DNA from: Laburnicola sp. R22_1
Lineage: Eukaryota; Ascomycota; Dothideomycetes; Pleosporales; Didymosphaeriaceae
Length of the DNA: 64,000 bases
Direction of reading: 5' to 3'
Assembly (NCBI GenBank): GCA_014281115.1
Contig: JACONQ010000009.1
Coordinates: 1 to 64,000 of the forward strand
Below the pieces are notes generated by a model, which saw nothing but the letters and a program-made list of their open reading frames with translations, was not told the origin of the DNA and searched no databases. Shown in pieces: positions 23,162-32,597 of the stretch. The position numbers and the translations under genes are program-made. Within the stretch, counting starts at the first letter, position 1. Every line of letters starts with the position of its first letter.

Positions 23162-23865
23162 TCATTGCTTCGCCTGCCTCCTCTCCCGCCGCACCAGCTC
23201 CACCTCGACTCGCAGCATCTCGTCGCCAAGGACGCCCTTCAGTCCATTGTCGTCCACGTCAAAATAGAGCGCCCACTCGCCGGGACAGTACCGGACCGCC
23301 ATGAACCCTTCCCAGCCTGTCAGCGTGACTCTGCGGTCCATCTTGGTCACATCCCATGGCCCGACGATGTGAGGCCCTGATGCCATACGGTCGCCGTACT
23401 TCACCTCACAAGTGTCCTCGTCCACGTATATCCAGTTGAGCTGCGGCGGGTCGTCTGAAATAGTTGAAACCATGCCTTCGCCTTTCCGGCCCCAGTTCTG
23501 ATCCGGGTACGGCAGGAAGTATCCTGCGAATGGATGGTCCTCAGTGCATCCGTCTGGGTAATCGTCCGATGGAATTGCAATATACAACTGCAATATGGTC
23601 AGTATGCGCAAGCCTCTGTGAGTGGTTTGTTTCTTCCCCGAGGCTTTGAAGAAGGGAGACGCTGCACCTTATTATTGCTCAATACCACTGTGCATCCGTC
23701 GATTTCTCGGCCGCCGCTCGAGGCCCTCGAACATTTCACAAAAAGATTCGTCTTCAGACCCCGATGCTTCTCTCTGGCGTTCTGCCGTTGGCCTTGGCGC
23801 ACCGCTTCCGTGGTCCCTATGATGGCGGGGCAAGCAGCAATGGCAGTAAGAATACCCAGTACCAT
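23162..23865 (-). CDS. Conserved hypothetical fungal protein, two exons (207 aa)
   Basis: Exon 1 is 23865-23668 (ATG to ...VVLSNNK). The intron is 23667-23588, GTGCAG...TTGCAG, 80 bp. Exon 2 is 23587-23162, starting LYIAIPSDDYPDGC and ending with TAA. Joining keeps one frame of 208 codons. Without the intron, exon 1 stops soon after (ACAYstop), which supports splicing. The N-terminus (MVLGILTAIAACPAIIGTTEA) is hydrophobic and could be an anchor or signal. The C-terminal part carries HPFAGYFLPYPD and WALYFDVDDNGLKG, which I recall from a widespread Pezizomycotina family of unknown function. The gene appears intact. The donor GTGCAG is not ideal, so the exact exon-1 border is the weakest point. 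Confidence 0.8.
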
Positions 23866-24281
23866 GATGCGAATTCGATAACGAAATCTCGTGTGGAAGT
23901 CAGGCGACGGCTGACGTTGGAAAAGCGTTGGAAGGAGTGTTTACCCGTTAATCTGCAGCGGTTCGACTACCCTGGCGGCAATAGTAGAAACTGTGCGCGC
24001 TTGTACGAAAGCTGTCGCACCGCCTGATATGTCTTCCCAAGTAGGTTCTATTTAAACCTGCTTTTACCCCAAAGCACCCCGTGAAGGATGCAGCCGTCCT
24101 ACATTGCGCCTAGTACGCGAGTACCGATTTTCTTTTGGGCGGGGTATGGAACCTGCGCATTTCCGCAGTTGCCAAATAAACTTGATTGACGCCTGCTCAT
24201 TTGAGGATATCTGATTTGGAATGTTCGCTTTCGAGATGCGATGCTGTCATCGTGGAATGGGCATCCAAACCGCATGTTGTG
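23866..24281. other. Intergenic between two divergent genes
   Basis: No recognisable gene. Small open frames here have no signature. It should contain the promoters of the minus-strand gene ending at 23865 and the plus-strand gene at 24410. Confidence 0.5.
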
Positions 24282-24288
24282 TATAAAA
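24282..24288 (+). promoter_or_regulatory. TATA box (TATAAAA)
   Basis: A consensus TATAAAA lies 122 bp upstream of the ATG at 24410, in an otherwise mixed sequence. It is well placed for a transcription start near 24310-24320. Confidence 0.55.
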
Positions 24289-24409
24289 GACAGGTCTTGC
24301 GCCGACTAACGCCATCCTATTGCATTAAACCAGCATACAATTCATTGTTCTACCCCTTACCAATACGGCAACTGCACCGGGCGCAGAGCAATAAGACTCT
24401 GCTATAGCC

Positions 24410-24923
24410 ATGTCCTCTGAGTACGTCGCAACCTCTGACTGATAGATACACAATCCCAGCGTTGCGCGAAGATCGAAATTAACATATCCTCCAGAGCCGA
24501 CCCCGTCACCAAGCTCCCCGCCAACGGCACGACACCCAAAAGCTCTGGTAGCCCAATTGCCGCGCGCGAGAAGCCCAAGAAGATCAGCCAGGAAGAACAA
24601 GGCGTCCTCGAAAAAGCGCCCAAACAACATGAGGCCGCCGAAGAAGACGACGACGACGATGCCGGCGACGCGCCCGAACACCCTGTGAAGATCCGACCGG
24701 CTGGTGGCCGCCGCATGGTACCCGTGCACCAGTCGCGCATCGCAGACCGGCCGTCCCAGATCGGCAAGAAAGACAGTAGTCTGAAGATCAAGATCGAGCT
24801 GGACCTGGAAGTTGAAGTAGGGAATTATAAAGAGTAGAAATAGCACTAAGCACTTTAGCTAATGGGGCCTAGGTCGAGATTTACGCGAGAATAAAGGGTG
24901 ATATTACGATTGGCTTATTGTAA
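24410..24923 (+). CDS. Small acidic conserved fungal protein, three exons (127 aa)
   Basis: Exons are 24410-24420, 24495-24816 and 24873-24923. Intron 1 (24421-24494) is GTACGT...CCTCCAG with branch ATTAAC. Intron 2 (24817-24872) is GTAGGG...GCCTAG with branch GCTAAT. The joined frame is 128 codons and the protein begins MSSEADPVTKLPANG. The middle is Lys/Glu-rich with a run of five Asp. The C-terminus, SSLKIKIELDLEVEVEIYAR followed by IKGDITIGLL, resembles a fungal family of unknown function that I recall by this beta-strand-like ending. The last 16 residues come only from exon 3, and an unspliced reading stops at NYKE. Probably cytosolic or nuclear. The gene appears intact. Confidence 0.82.
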
Positions 24924-25420
24924 GATGTGAGTGTTCCGTTTGCAGGTTGGGATGTTGTAGTAATATGTCGCCTTTTTAGTACTGGCGAAGCCTGAAGAGT
25001 GAAAATATGCGATTTGCGGGCATCTATACCCAAAATCTTCTAGCAATTTAGACCCTATTTATTGCTATATATTTTATTGCCATACTATTCGACGGGCGAG
25101 TGGACTTTTTATAGGTGTGTGCCGATTACAATCATGATGGTCGAATACGAGGCAGAGGTATCTTAGCCTTCGCCTTGATGGCCTGTGATATCTACTTCTG
25201 CTAATCTGGGTTAGCTATCGCCATTTACTATTAATATTTCTCGCAATTATATGGTTCAAATATACACTATGTTATTGTGTAGGCGCTAGAGTACGTCGAT
25301 GTTGACATCATTCGCAATTGCATAGCTATGCACCCATTAATATACAGTACTAGGACAAAACATGAGTACCATATGTTACCCCAGGATAGCAGTACCAATT
25401 CCAACTGTGCATAGAAACGT
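24924..25420. other. Intergenic between convergent genes
   Basis: AT-leaning sequence, presumably 3' untranslated regions. No gene seen. Confidence 0.6.
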
Positions 25421-27284
25421 TCAATGGCGACCAGATTCCCGATTGCTGGGCTCTTCCACAGGTGTCCGAATTGTAGTTGGAGATTTTTCGTCAAAGTTGT
25501 TGGCGTCCAACTTGTGCTCGAGAACATCTTCTCCCTTCTCTCGATGCGAAACCGAACCAAAAAGCACATCGATCTCCTCCAGTGGAACGCCTTTGGTCTC
25601 GGGGAGACAACTGCTGACGTTAGTCTGGAGACAATGCGATGGGAGAGCGCAGCATGCAGAAGAGACTTACAAGAAGACGAAGGTCACCAACATTGCATTG
25701 ATGCCAGCGAAGAAGAAGAAGGTGTAGAATCCACAATCCTTTAGGAATTGCGGGAAGAACTGATTGAGAATCGTTGAGGCGATTCCTTGTGACTGAGCGC
25801 CGATGGCGATACCGTGAGCCCTCACATCAGTCGAGAAGATCTCGGACGTGTAGATCCAGACCGTAGCTCCCCAGGATGGCTTGTAAAAGAAGTTGAAGAG
25901 GAAGAACATTGCTGCTACTGTCACGCCCATTCCATAGGGTCTGGAGCCATCCGGATTCGCGGGTATTTTGATACCGAGTATGGCGACGACTAGTAGCACG
26001 GCACCCATGCCGGCCCCACCGGTCATCAGTACGAATCGACGACCAGAACGATCGATGAGGACACTGCAGGTAAGAGTGAAGAGGATGGAGAAAGTGCTTG
26101 AAAGTGCGTTGATGAGGAAGACAGTGTCGGCGTTGGCAAAGACCTGCTTGTAGATGAGGGTTGTGTAAGCGTTTAGAGAACTGCTTCCGGAAATCTGCTG
26201 GCCGACGTTTATGGCTATGACGATCAAAACACGACGGAGTAGGGAAGGCTGCGAAATAATGGTCCAGTCTGCACGGGTTTAGAAGTCAGCCACAGTAGAC
26301 GACGCCTGTGGAAAGTATCAAGACTTACAAGGTGCCCACCATTTGTCCCAGTGCTTTGTTGTTGACCTCTCGTATGCGACTGCGGAGACGATTTCTGCAA
26401 CTTCCAAGTGGGGATCCGTGGTGCGTACCCGGGCCATGGCCTTTTCAGCATCCTCTATCCGGTCTTGCTCGACGAGCCACCTAGGCGACTCGGGACAAAA
26501 CTGCATGGCAACGATAATATATACGGGAAGAGGAATCTGGACAAAGATCGGTGTTCGCCACTGCCAGTCGCCCATGTGGAAGCTGGAAAGTTGTGCCCCA
26601 TAGGCTGCCCAGTACACCAAGAATGCTCCAATGGTAAACCACACTATTCGATTTCAATGGGTCAGTCAACGAGGCACACATGAACATGACGGGATGGGTG
26701 AAACATACATTGCCAGAGAGATAACATGATGCCGCGAATTTTGGCGGGGGCAATCTCTGCAATATAGGTCGGACCATTACTCATGCTGATACCTTTCCCG
26801 AGGCCCATGACGACTCGGCCGGCGATGAAAGCCGTAATGTTGGGTGCAAACGATTGGATCATAGCGGATACAAGCACGATGGAGCTGCCGGTCTGAATGG
26901 GGATGCGACGGCCGAACTTTTTGGAGAGGGTCGGGGCGATGAGCAGCCCAGAAAAAATTGCACCGACATGGTAGGCTACGCACACATGTTAGCATTGTCC
27001 AAAGTTGGAGGAATGGATGCAAAAGCACTTGCCGGTATTGATGCCCCCGAGGATGGTTGGCTGGATCTCATCATCTTGTGGGTTCTTGAAGTGGTTGATG
27101 AACGTGTCAAATCCCTGGATGGAATTGAAGGTTGAAGCGTCGTACCCCGCTAGAGCCTACATATGTCAGTCAGAAGGTAGCCCTGACAATCTTATTAAGT
27201 GGGCGATTGATGGGTGACACCTACCATGACCATGGCGGCGGAAGTCGCCGCAAGCCATGCAGTGCGCTCTTGTCGAGTCATCAT
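25421..27284 (-). CDS. MFS sugar transporter (sugar porter family), six exons, 517 aa
   Basis: Exons (minus strand): 27284-27225, 27156-27033, 26975-26709, 26643-26329, 26268-25671, 25610-25421. The total is 1,554 bases with no stop. Introns are 57-68 bp. Intron 2 uses GC-AG (GCAAGT...GCGTAG) with a perfect TGCTAAC branch. Family marks: ALAGYDAS in helix 1, KKFGRRIPIQ and DRSGRRFVLM loops, GRVVMGLGKGISMSNGPTYI, CPESPR (201-205), QQISGSSSLNAYTTLIY and LPETKG (457-462). These identify a plasma-membrane proton-coupled sugar porter of the 12-helix SP family. The exact substrate is not readable. It is read divergently from the GH79 glycosidase, 1.26 kb away, which suggests coordinated sugar use. 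The ATG at 27284 is the first of two adjacent Met codons. Confidence 0.94.
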
Positions 27285-28544
27285 GATAACAGTTTCCAGG
27301 AGTGCTCAACGAGGCTTGGAGACTCAACAACAAGGAAGGATCTCAGTACACCAAGCAGTACCAACAAGGTGATTCCAGGACATATATGCCCACAAAGGCG
27401 CTGAGACAGTGCGGGGCCCCGCATCCTCATGATCCACGCACCGGGACAGAGTCCCCTCCGTGTTCCATGCTAAATATTACCCTCTGGGGTGATGGCCGTT
27501 GCTCGCTATCCGGAATCGCGTGTTTTCGTACTCGCGTATTCGATGTTCACTAGCGCAACGGTGCTCCGATTGGATCCAGACCGTCGGCCTCATCTTAGCG
27601 GCCTTTCAATCTAGTTGCCGGTGTTACCACTCCTTCCGGCCGCCATCCTGTTTGCCAGCAACCATGCGACATAGGAGCCCGGCCAGGAATACAGCCGGAC
27701 TGCGAAACTTGAATCCGAGGCAAGTGGTATCGCGGGCAAGTCAGTACCCCGATCTCGCTGCTACTTTCTTCCCAACCTCGCCCTGTGAATGTACATGAAC
27801 TTTTATTGAAAAGCTTATCATCACGAATGTGTCCATGTATTCGATTATGTCCATAGTCAACTTCGCCCCCTACAGATTTTTACAAGTGCGCATTGCCGTA
27901 CGGTTAGTTTGAGCGGCGTTTTTCTCATTGTACCAATTCAACGCACCACTCCTCGCCCCGTTGCAATGGAGTCAATTTTCCACCGAAAAGAAGGTTTTTT
28001 CGGTAGAATTTCGGCAGACAATTACGAAGTAACCGTTGGGGCCGATGATGATTTTTTATCGAGCAATTAAAAGTGAGCCGCTCGTACTTTTAGATGCCCT
28101 CCGTATTCCATCACCGGTGCAGCCATGAGTCGATTTTTCGCCGAAAATACGTAAATACGTGGGTTGATCGAGTACCAGGAGCTTCGTTGTAGGCGCAATG
28201 GCATGATAGGGTATACTTTTTGGCACATGCCCGATCGGGTTGACAGTCCATATTTTTTTACTAGCCCTGTCAAAAGTATTGACATGCCCGATAATAGATG
28301 GCGCTGATCTCTCGAGGCACCTGCCGCGAGAACACCATATGGCCCCAACACCTGCGCAGGATGAGCTCCACATGCCCACGCACGATCTATATTCAGGCAG
28401 TCTCCGAACAACATTATGCATCCACATCATGGGAGGGGATGGCATACGAGGCCTTAACGCATGACATAAATAAGGCCAATATCCGCAGGAAATCTCAGGC
28501 ACGCTGCGATTGTCCTCCTCACCACGCCTCGACAGTACCCAGCC
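27285..28544. other. Divergent promoter region, transporter / GH79
   Basis: 1.26 kb without a supported gene. It holds a palindromic CreA-type site (27410-27423), a TATATA at 27382-27387 about 100 bp before the transporter start, a 21-bp near-repeat (27969-27989 and 28127-28147) and an ATAAATAA at 28466-28473 about 75 bp before the GH79 start. Open frames on both strands from 28056 to 28690 have no family signature and I treat them as chance. Confidence 0.55.
27410..27423. promoter_or_regulatory. 14-bp palindrome with two CreA-type SYGGRG sites
   Basis: TGCGGGGCCCCGCA is a perfect palindrome. Each strand contains GCGGGG, which fits the SYGGRG consensus of the carbon catabolite repressor CreA/Cre1. 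A further CTGGGG is at 27484-27489. Position: 126 bp upstream of the transporter ATG. Glucose repression is an inference from motif and context. Confidence 0.45.
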
Positions 28545-30378
28545 ATGCACGCCGCCATGTCTTTTATCCTCTCGGTGAGGCTTGCCTCGACCGCAGTGGG
28601 GGTGGGCGCAGCAGTCCTTTCGATCCCCCAAGTCCCAGGAGACGATGCAGAAGTGCTCGACCCAGCTCCGGTGTCATTCGGGTGCGTCACACCTCTCCGA
28701 CTGTGGAAGCTCCAACATGCTTAAATTACGCAGATATCCGTTTGCCACACTCGAAGGCTATTTCCCCGGCATGCCACTTACTATCAAGTGCATGAATACA
28801 TTCAGAAGCCTGAATACTGTATGGCCTAATATTCGCGTAGGCGGAACATCCGAGTACGTCTTTGCCTAAATACACTCCGGCCTTTGGTGCCCCCGTTGAG
28901 CAAGACTGACTTATGTGAAGGGATTATGGCATTTTCGATCCGGAGCTGGATATCCCTAATATTTTCACCGATACAGCGCCCACCGGGCAAGCCAAGACTA
29001 CCTTTGGTCCATTGCTCATGCGACTTGTGGCTCAGTACGAGGGCACGATAGTATGGGGTGCGTATCCACCTACTGCATTAAAGTGTGGGCCCTTGGAGCT
29101 GATACAACATTGTGCAGGCCTGAACCGTGGGTACAACAACATCTCCAATACCATCGCAGCAGCGAAAGCAGCGGTGCGCGAGATCCCAAACTTGCATGCC
29201 CTAGAGGTTGGAAATGAACCAGTGAGTCACTCGTCTAGATTGATATTTTGCGGAGCTAATCGTGAATCAGGATGGTAAGCTGAAGATTACAACCTTCGAA
29301 TCTGTCCGTTTGCTCTGCTAACACGCTTACCCGTAAGTTTTTGCCGCCATCGGGCAGCCTATCGCCGAGACCGTCGACGAGTGGACGCCCAAGACTGAGG
29401 CTGAGTGCGAATCCGAATGGCAAATTGCCATTGGTACCGCCCTTGACCAAGAAGCCATCATCCAAGCTGCCAGCTACTATCAGACGCCCGATCTTGGATG
29501 GGGCGCGCAAGGCTACTTTGAGTACGCCAACGAGACCGCTGACAAGTACATCCGCGTCTTCTCCCACCATAACTATCCGCAATCTGCAATTCAATCGGTC
29601 CATGAGCCACCGGATCTCAAGGCTCTAATGAGCCACATTAATATCACTAAAAACATTGGCCTCTACACAGAGGATGTCAAGGCTGCCAGGGCGCGCGGAT
29701 TTGATTACGTATTCGGCGAGACGAATTCTGGTAAGTCTAATTGGCCTCATCACCCTCCAATTCCCTCAAGTCGGTATGCTGACTGGGTGGCATTACGTAG
29801 TTTCTGGCAACGGAGAGCCTGGTCAGGGATCCACCTTTGGTACTGGCATGTGGGCGCTAGACTACACGCTTCGCGCAGTATCCATTGGAATCAAACGCAT
29901 ATACTTCCATCAAGGCACGCCTGGCAAATCCTACTACGTCTGGTTCAATGACGTCGGCATCCGGTCGCCATTTTACGGCGGCTACGTTGCTGCTGAGGCG
30001 CTCGCGAATGGTGCATCAATTGTTCCGCTCGACGATGGAACTACCAACTACGCTGGTTACGCCGTTTATGATTCTGCTGGAGCGGCAAAGAAGGTTGTCC
30101 TTATCAACTCCGACTTGTTCGAAGGCAACGGTGCTCGGAGTGAGCACACGTTTTCCGTGGGCGGTGTGAGTGGTACCAGTTTGAAAGCGAAGAGGCTCAC
30201 AGCCACGAATGGACTGTCGAGACAGGAGGAGGGCGATGCGCCAACGTACGCGGGCAGATCGGTCAGCGATGAAAGTTGCGAGTTCGAAGGGGATGAAGTT
30301 GTCGAGACGCTCGAGATCGTAGTAGGGAGGGTGAACGTTACGCTAGCTGCGTCAGAAGCACTACTCATTACGCTCTAA
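28545..30378 (+). CDS. Secreted glycoside hydrolase family 79 (beta-glucuronidase-type), six exons, 510 aa
   Basis: Exons: 28545-28681, 28734-28853, 28921-29221, 29271-29274, 29338-29730, 29801-30378. The joined length is 1,533 bases with no stop. The N-terminus (MSFILSVRLASTAVGVGAAV after MHAA) is a signal peptide. Then come VSFGYPF, IRVGGTSEDYGIFDP, LHALEVGNEPD with the presumed acid/base Glu185, FSHHNYPQS, YVFGETNSVSG with the presumed nucleophile Glu315, GIKRIYFHQGT, and a beta-rich C-terminal domain (YAVYDSAGAAKKVVLINSD to the end). The order and spacing match fungal GH79 enzymes, clan GH-A retaining enzymes that remove beta-linked (4-O-methyl)glucuronic acid from glycans such as arabinogalactan. 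Exon 4 is only four bases (GATG) and supplies the Asp of NEPD. The introns before and after it have their own branch points (GCTAAT, GCTAAC). Convergent with the SDR gene. Confidence 0.92.
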
Positions 30379-31037
30379 AGGTGGTGCTAGATCCTGTTCA
30401 TGTATATAGTTCACGAAGAAGGCTGGACAGCGGGGCTTGGAGATTTATGCGCAGGAGAATTGTTCCGGCGGTCAGTATCTTTATTCTTGAATAGTAAATA
30501 ATATGTGTATACCTCTAACTCTTGCTGAGATTCCGGGTGATAACTAGATGATTCAATTTCAAAACTCGTGCTGGGCCACTATTAAGGGTTTTCATGACAA
30601 AGACTTTGCGCACGTTCGGTACACGGTATAAAGCTGTAAGGGAAAAAGCTGTTGGGGTGTTGAAAACGCAGTGAACCAAGGCAAAGCAATGAAACCTACC
30701 AATGGTTTATCGAACAAAAGCCAGCACGCCCTATCCAGGACTCCACGTACCGTAAAGGGGCTTGACATTCGAGCTCTGACGCTATATAAAGTGTTTTTAA
30801 TGCATATTTTCGGCCTAGAAATAGTACAGAAGAGCATTGTCTAAGGCATGGCTTGTAGATGTATACTAGGTCGACTCTAAGACGTCACATGGCCAACACC
30901 TGCACCACTTTCCGCCATTACCGCTCCTCATATGAACAACGCTGCCTCAGCACAGTGAAAGAAGCATTACACTATGATTTTACTAGCCCGCTGCTTCAAT
31001 TGCATGCACAGATGAACTATAACTTCCAGACCCCCAG
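30379..31037. other. Intergenic between convergent genes
   Basis: 659 bp, presumably 3' regions of the GH79 and SDR genes. Small frames at 30592-31074 show no family features. Confidence 0.6.
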
Positions 31038-32125
31038 TCAAGCCTTGCGGTGCATGACCGTTGCAGCGGCCTAACCCGGAGTAATTAGCCATCTTGTGAA
31101 ACAGACAAGCTACAGAACTTACTTGATGATTCGGAAAGATGAGCGAGTCTGCTAGCACCACATTCTCTCTTCTTCCGGCCGCGAACACGATGATTTCCGC
31201 AATGTCATCTGGCGTTAGGGGTTCGCATCCACTGCAATAGCATTGCGAAGTTAGTCTTCGGGTACGTGTGAATAGTGGATATAGAAAATACTAACGCATA
31301 GACAGCATCCGCTTTGCTCTTATCGCCATAGAATCTGACGACGGAAAATTCCTGAATAGATTGTCAGCCTGATTTTCCCGCATTGGGTCATGTCGCCATA
31401 TCTGGCAATGACTTATGGCATCAAGAACAAGACGAAGTACAAGAGTAAAACATACCGTCTCGACCTGTCCCGGATCAATTTCAATCACTCGCACTCGTGT
31501 CGCTATGAGCTCTTTTCTTAATGCTTCGGTAAAACTGCGCACTGCCGCCTTGGTCGCGCAATATATGCTGCCACTCGGATATCCCTCCCTACCAGCAATG
31601 CTGCCAATATTGATAATATCTCCCTTACCGCGTTGAAGGAATATGGGGAGAACGGCCTGCGTGAGGTTGACAAGACCCGTAACATTGGTCGCAATCATGA
31701 TTTGCATATCTTCAAGTTGAATATTGGGAGCTTGCGCGACGCCTTTGACGAGACCGCTTTGCGAAACTATGGGTTAGTTGACCGTTGCAGTGAAAGAGGA
31801 TGGTTCTAGCGGGAGCTTACGCATTGTTGACTAGGACGTCGATGTCCTGGAAGTCTGCTGGCAAATTTTGGGCCAACGAAGCAACTTCGACTGGGTTGCT
31901 GACGTCCAGCTTCACTGGGAGTACCTGTGCGCTTTGGCCGAATTCGTTCTTGATCTCCTCCGCGAGGGACTGCAAGGCTTCGATGCGTCGCGCCGTAACA
32001 ATTAGCTTGATGTTGCCGGACGTCGTTCGCGCAAATTCTTTAGCGGTGCTCCGACCAATTCCAGAGGAAGCCCCGGTGATGAGAATGGTCTTGCCTGCCA
32101 GGCGCTCACCCATGGCTGAGGTCAT
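31038..32125 (-). CDS. NADP-dependent short-chain dehydrogenase/reductase, five exons, 267 aa
   Basis: Exons (minus strand): 32125-31821, 31756-31456, 31351-31296, 31231-31123, 31070-31038. The total is 804 bases with no stop. The four introns have GT-AG borders (52-104 bp). The cofactor motif TGASSGIG is at 17-24, NNAG at 100-103, and the catalytic set is Ser154 (NIGSIAG), Tyr167 and Lys171 (YCATK), with exact classical-SDR spacing. Arg47 in TARR suggests NADP preference. The C-terminus FPNHQAAATVMHRKA is typical of the fungal YMR226C/serine 3-dehydrogenase-like group, which oxidises hydroxy-acids or small alcohols. Cytosolic, no signal. It is divergent from the GHL6-type hydrolase 472 bp away and may handle a product of that pathway. 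The ATG at 32125 is in frame with a second Met at codon 5. Confidence 0.92.
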
Positions 32126-32597
32126 GGTTCAATTTCTCGATGATCCTGGAGCGGATGTGCGTCGATTGTTAAAGATGGATCGGTTATTTTTCTCAACGAT
32201 GTGTTGGGCTCAGAAAAGTTTGCGCGGTTACTGGCGACACAAGGGCATAGGCACGATTTTTTATTTCATGGTATACTTCAAATGGCCACAGCACGGCTAC
32301 GCGAAGATAGTGTCCGATGGAGGCAGCCTCACTGTGTTCCGGTCCAATCCCGGGTTTAGCACGGCCGGCTATTCTGGCAACTAGATCAAAGGGCCAACGG
32401 CGCAGTGCAGATCATTATGCGCGAACTACCGCAGCAACGGAGTCTGATCGTCCCGCACTCGGTGGCGTCGTTTTTGATTCCTACCCAAGCTATTTGAAAT
32501 TGCGTCTGGGGTAGCTCCATCCCTAGTTGGCAGTTTTCGGGACGGCTTCCTGCCTTGCTCTCTATCTTGCGCATTCTCACATACCTTGCGCTGCAAC
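32126..32597. other. Divergent promoter region, SDR / GHL6 hydrolase
   Basis: 472 bp with no gene. Shared upstream region of the SDR and the intronless hydrolase. No clear TATA box was recognised. Confidence 0.6.

Noticed and set aside
24325..24846. Two long minus-strand frames, one with hydrophobic and FLADLLGLLARG-like stretches
   Set aside because: They lie opposite the spliced three-exon gene at 24410-24923; the hydrophobicity comes from the antisense of its Lys/Glu codons.
28056..28690. 191- and 115-residue minus-strand frames upstream of GH79
   Set aside because: No recognisable domain and partial overlap with GH79 exon 1; most likely chance.
29338..29628. Plus-strand Pro/Ser-rich frame at 29341
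   Set aside because: Out-of-frame reading of GH79 exon 5, removed once the 4-nt microexon is included.
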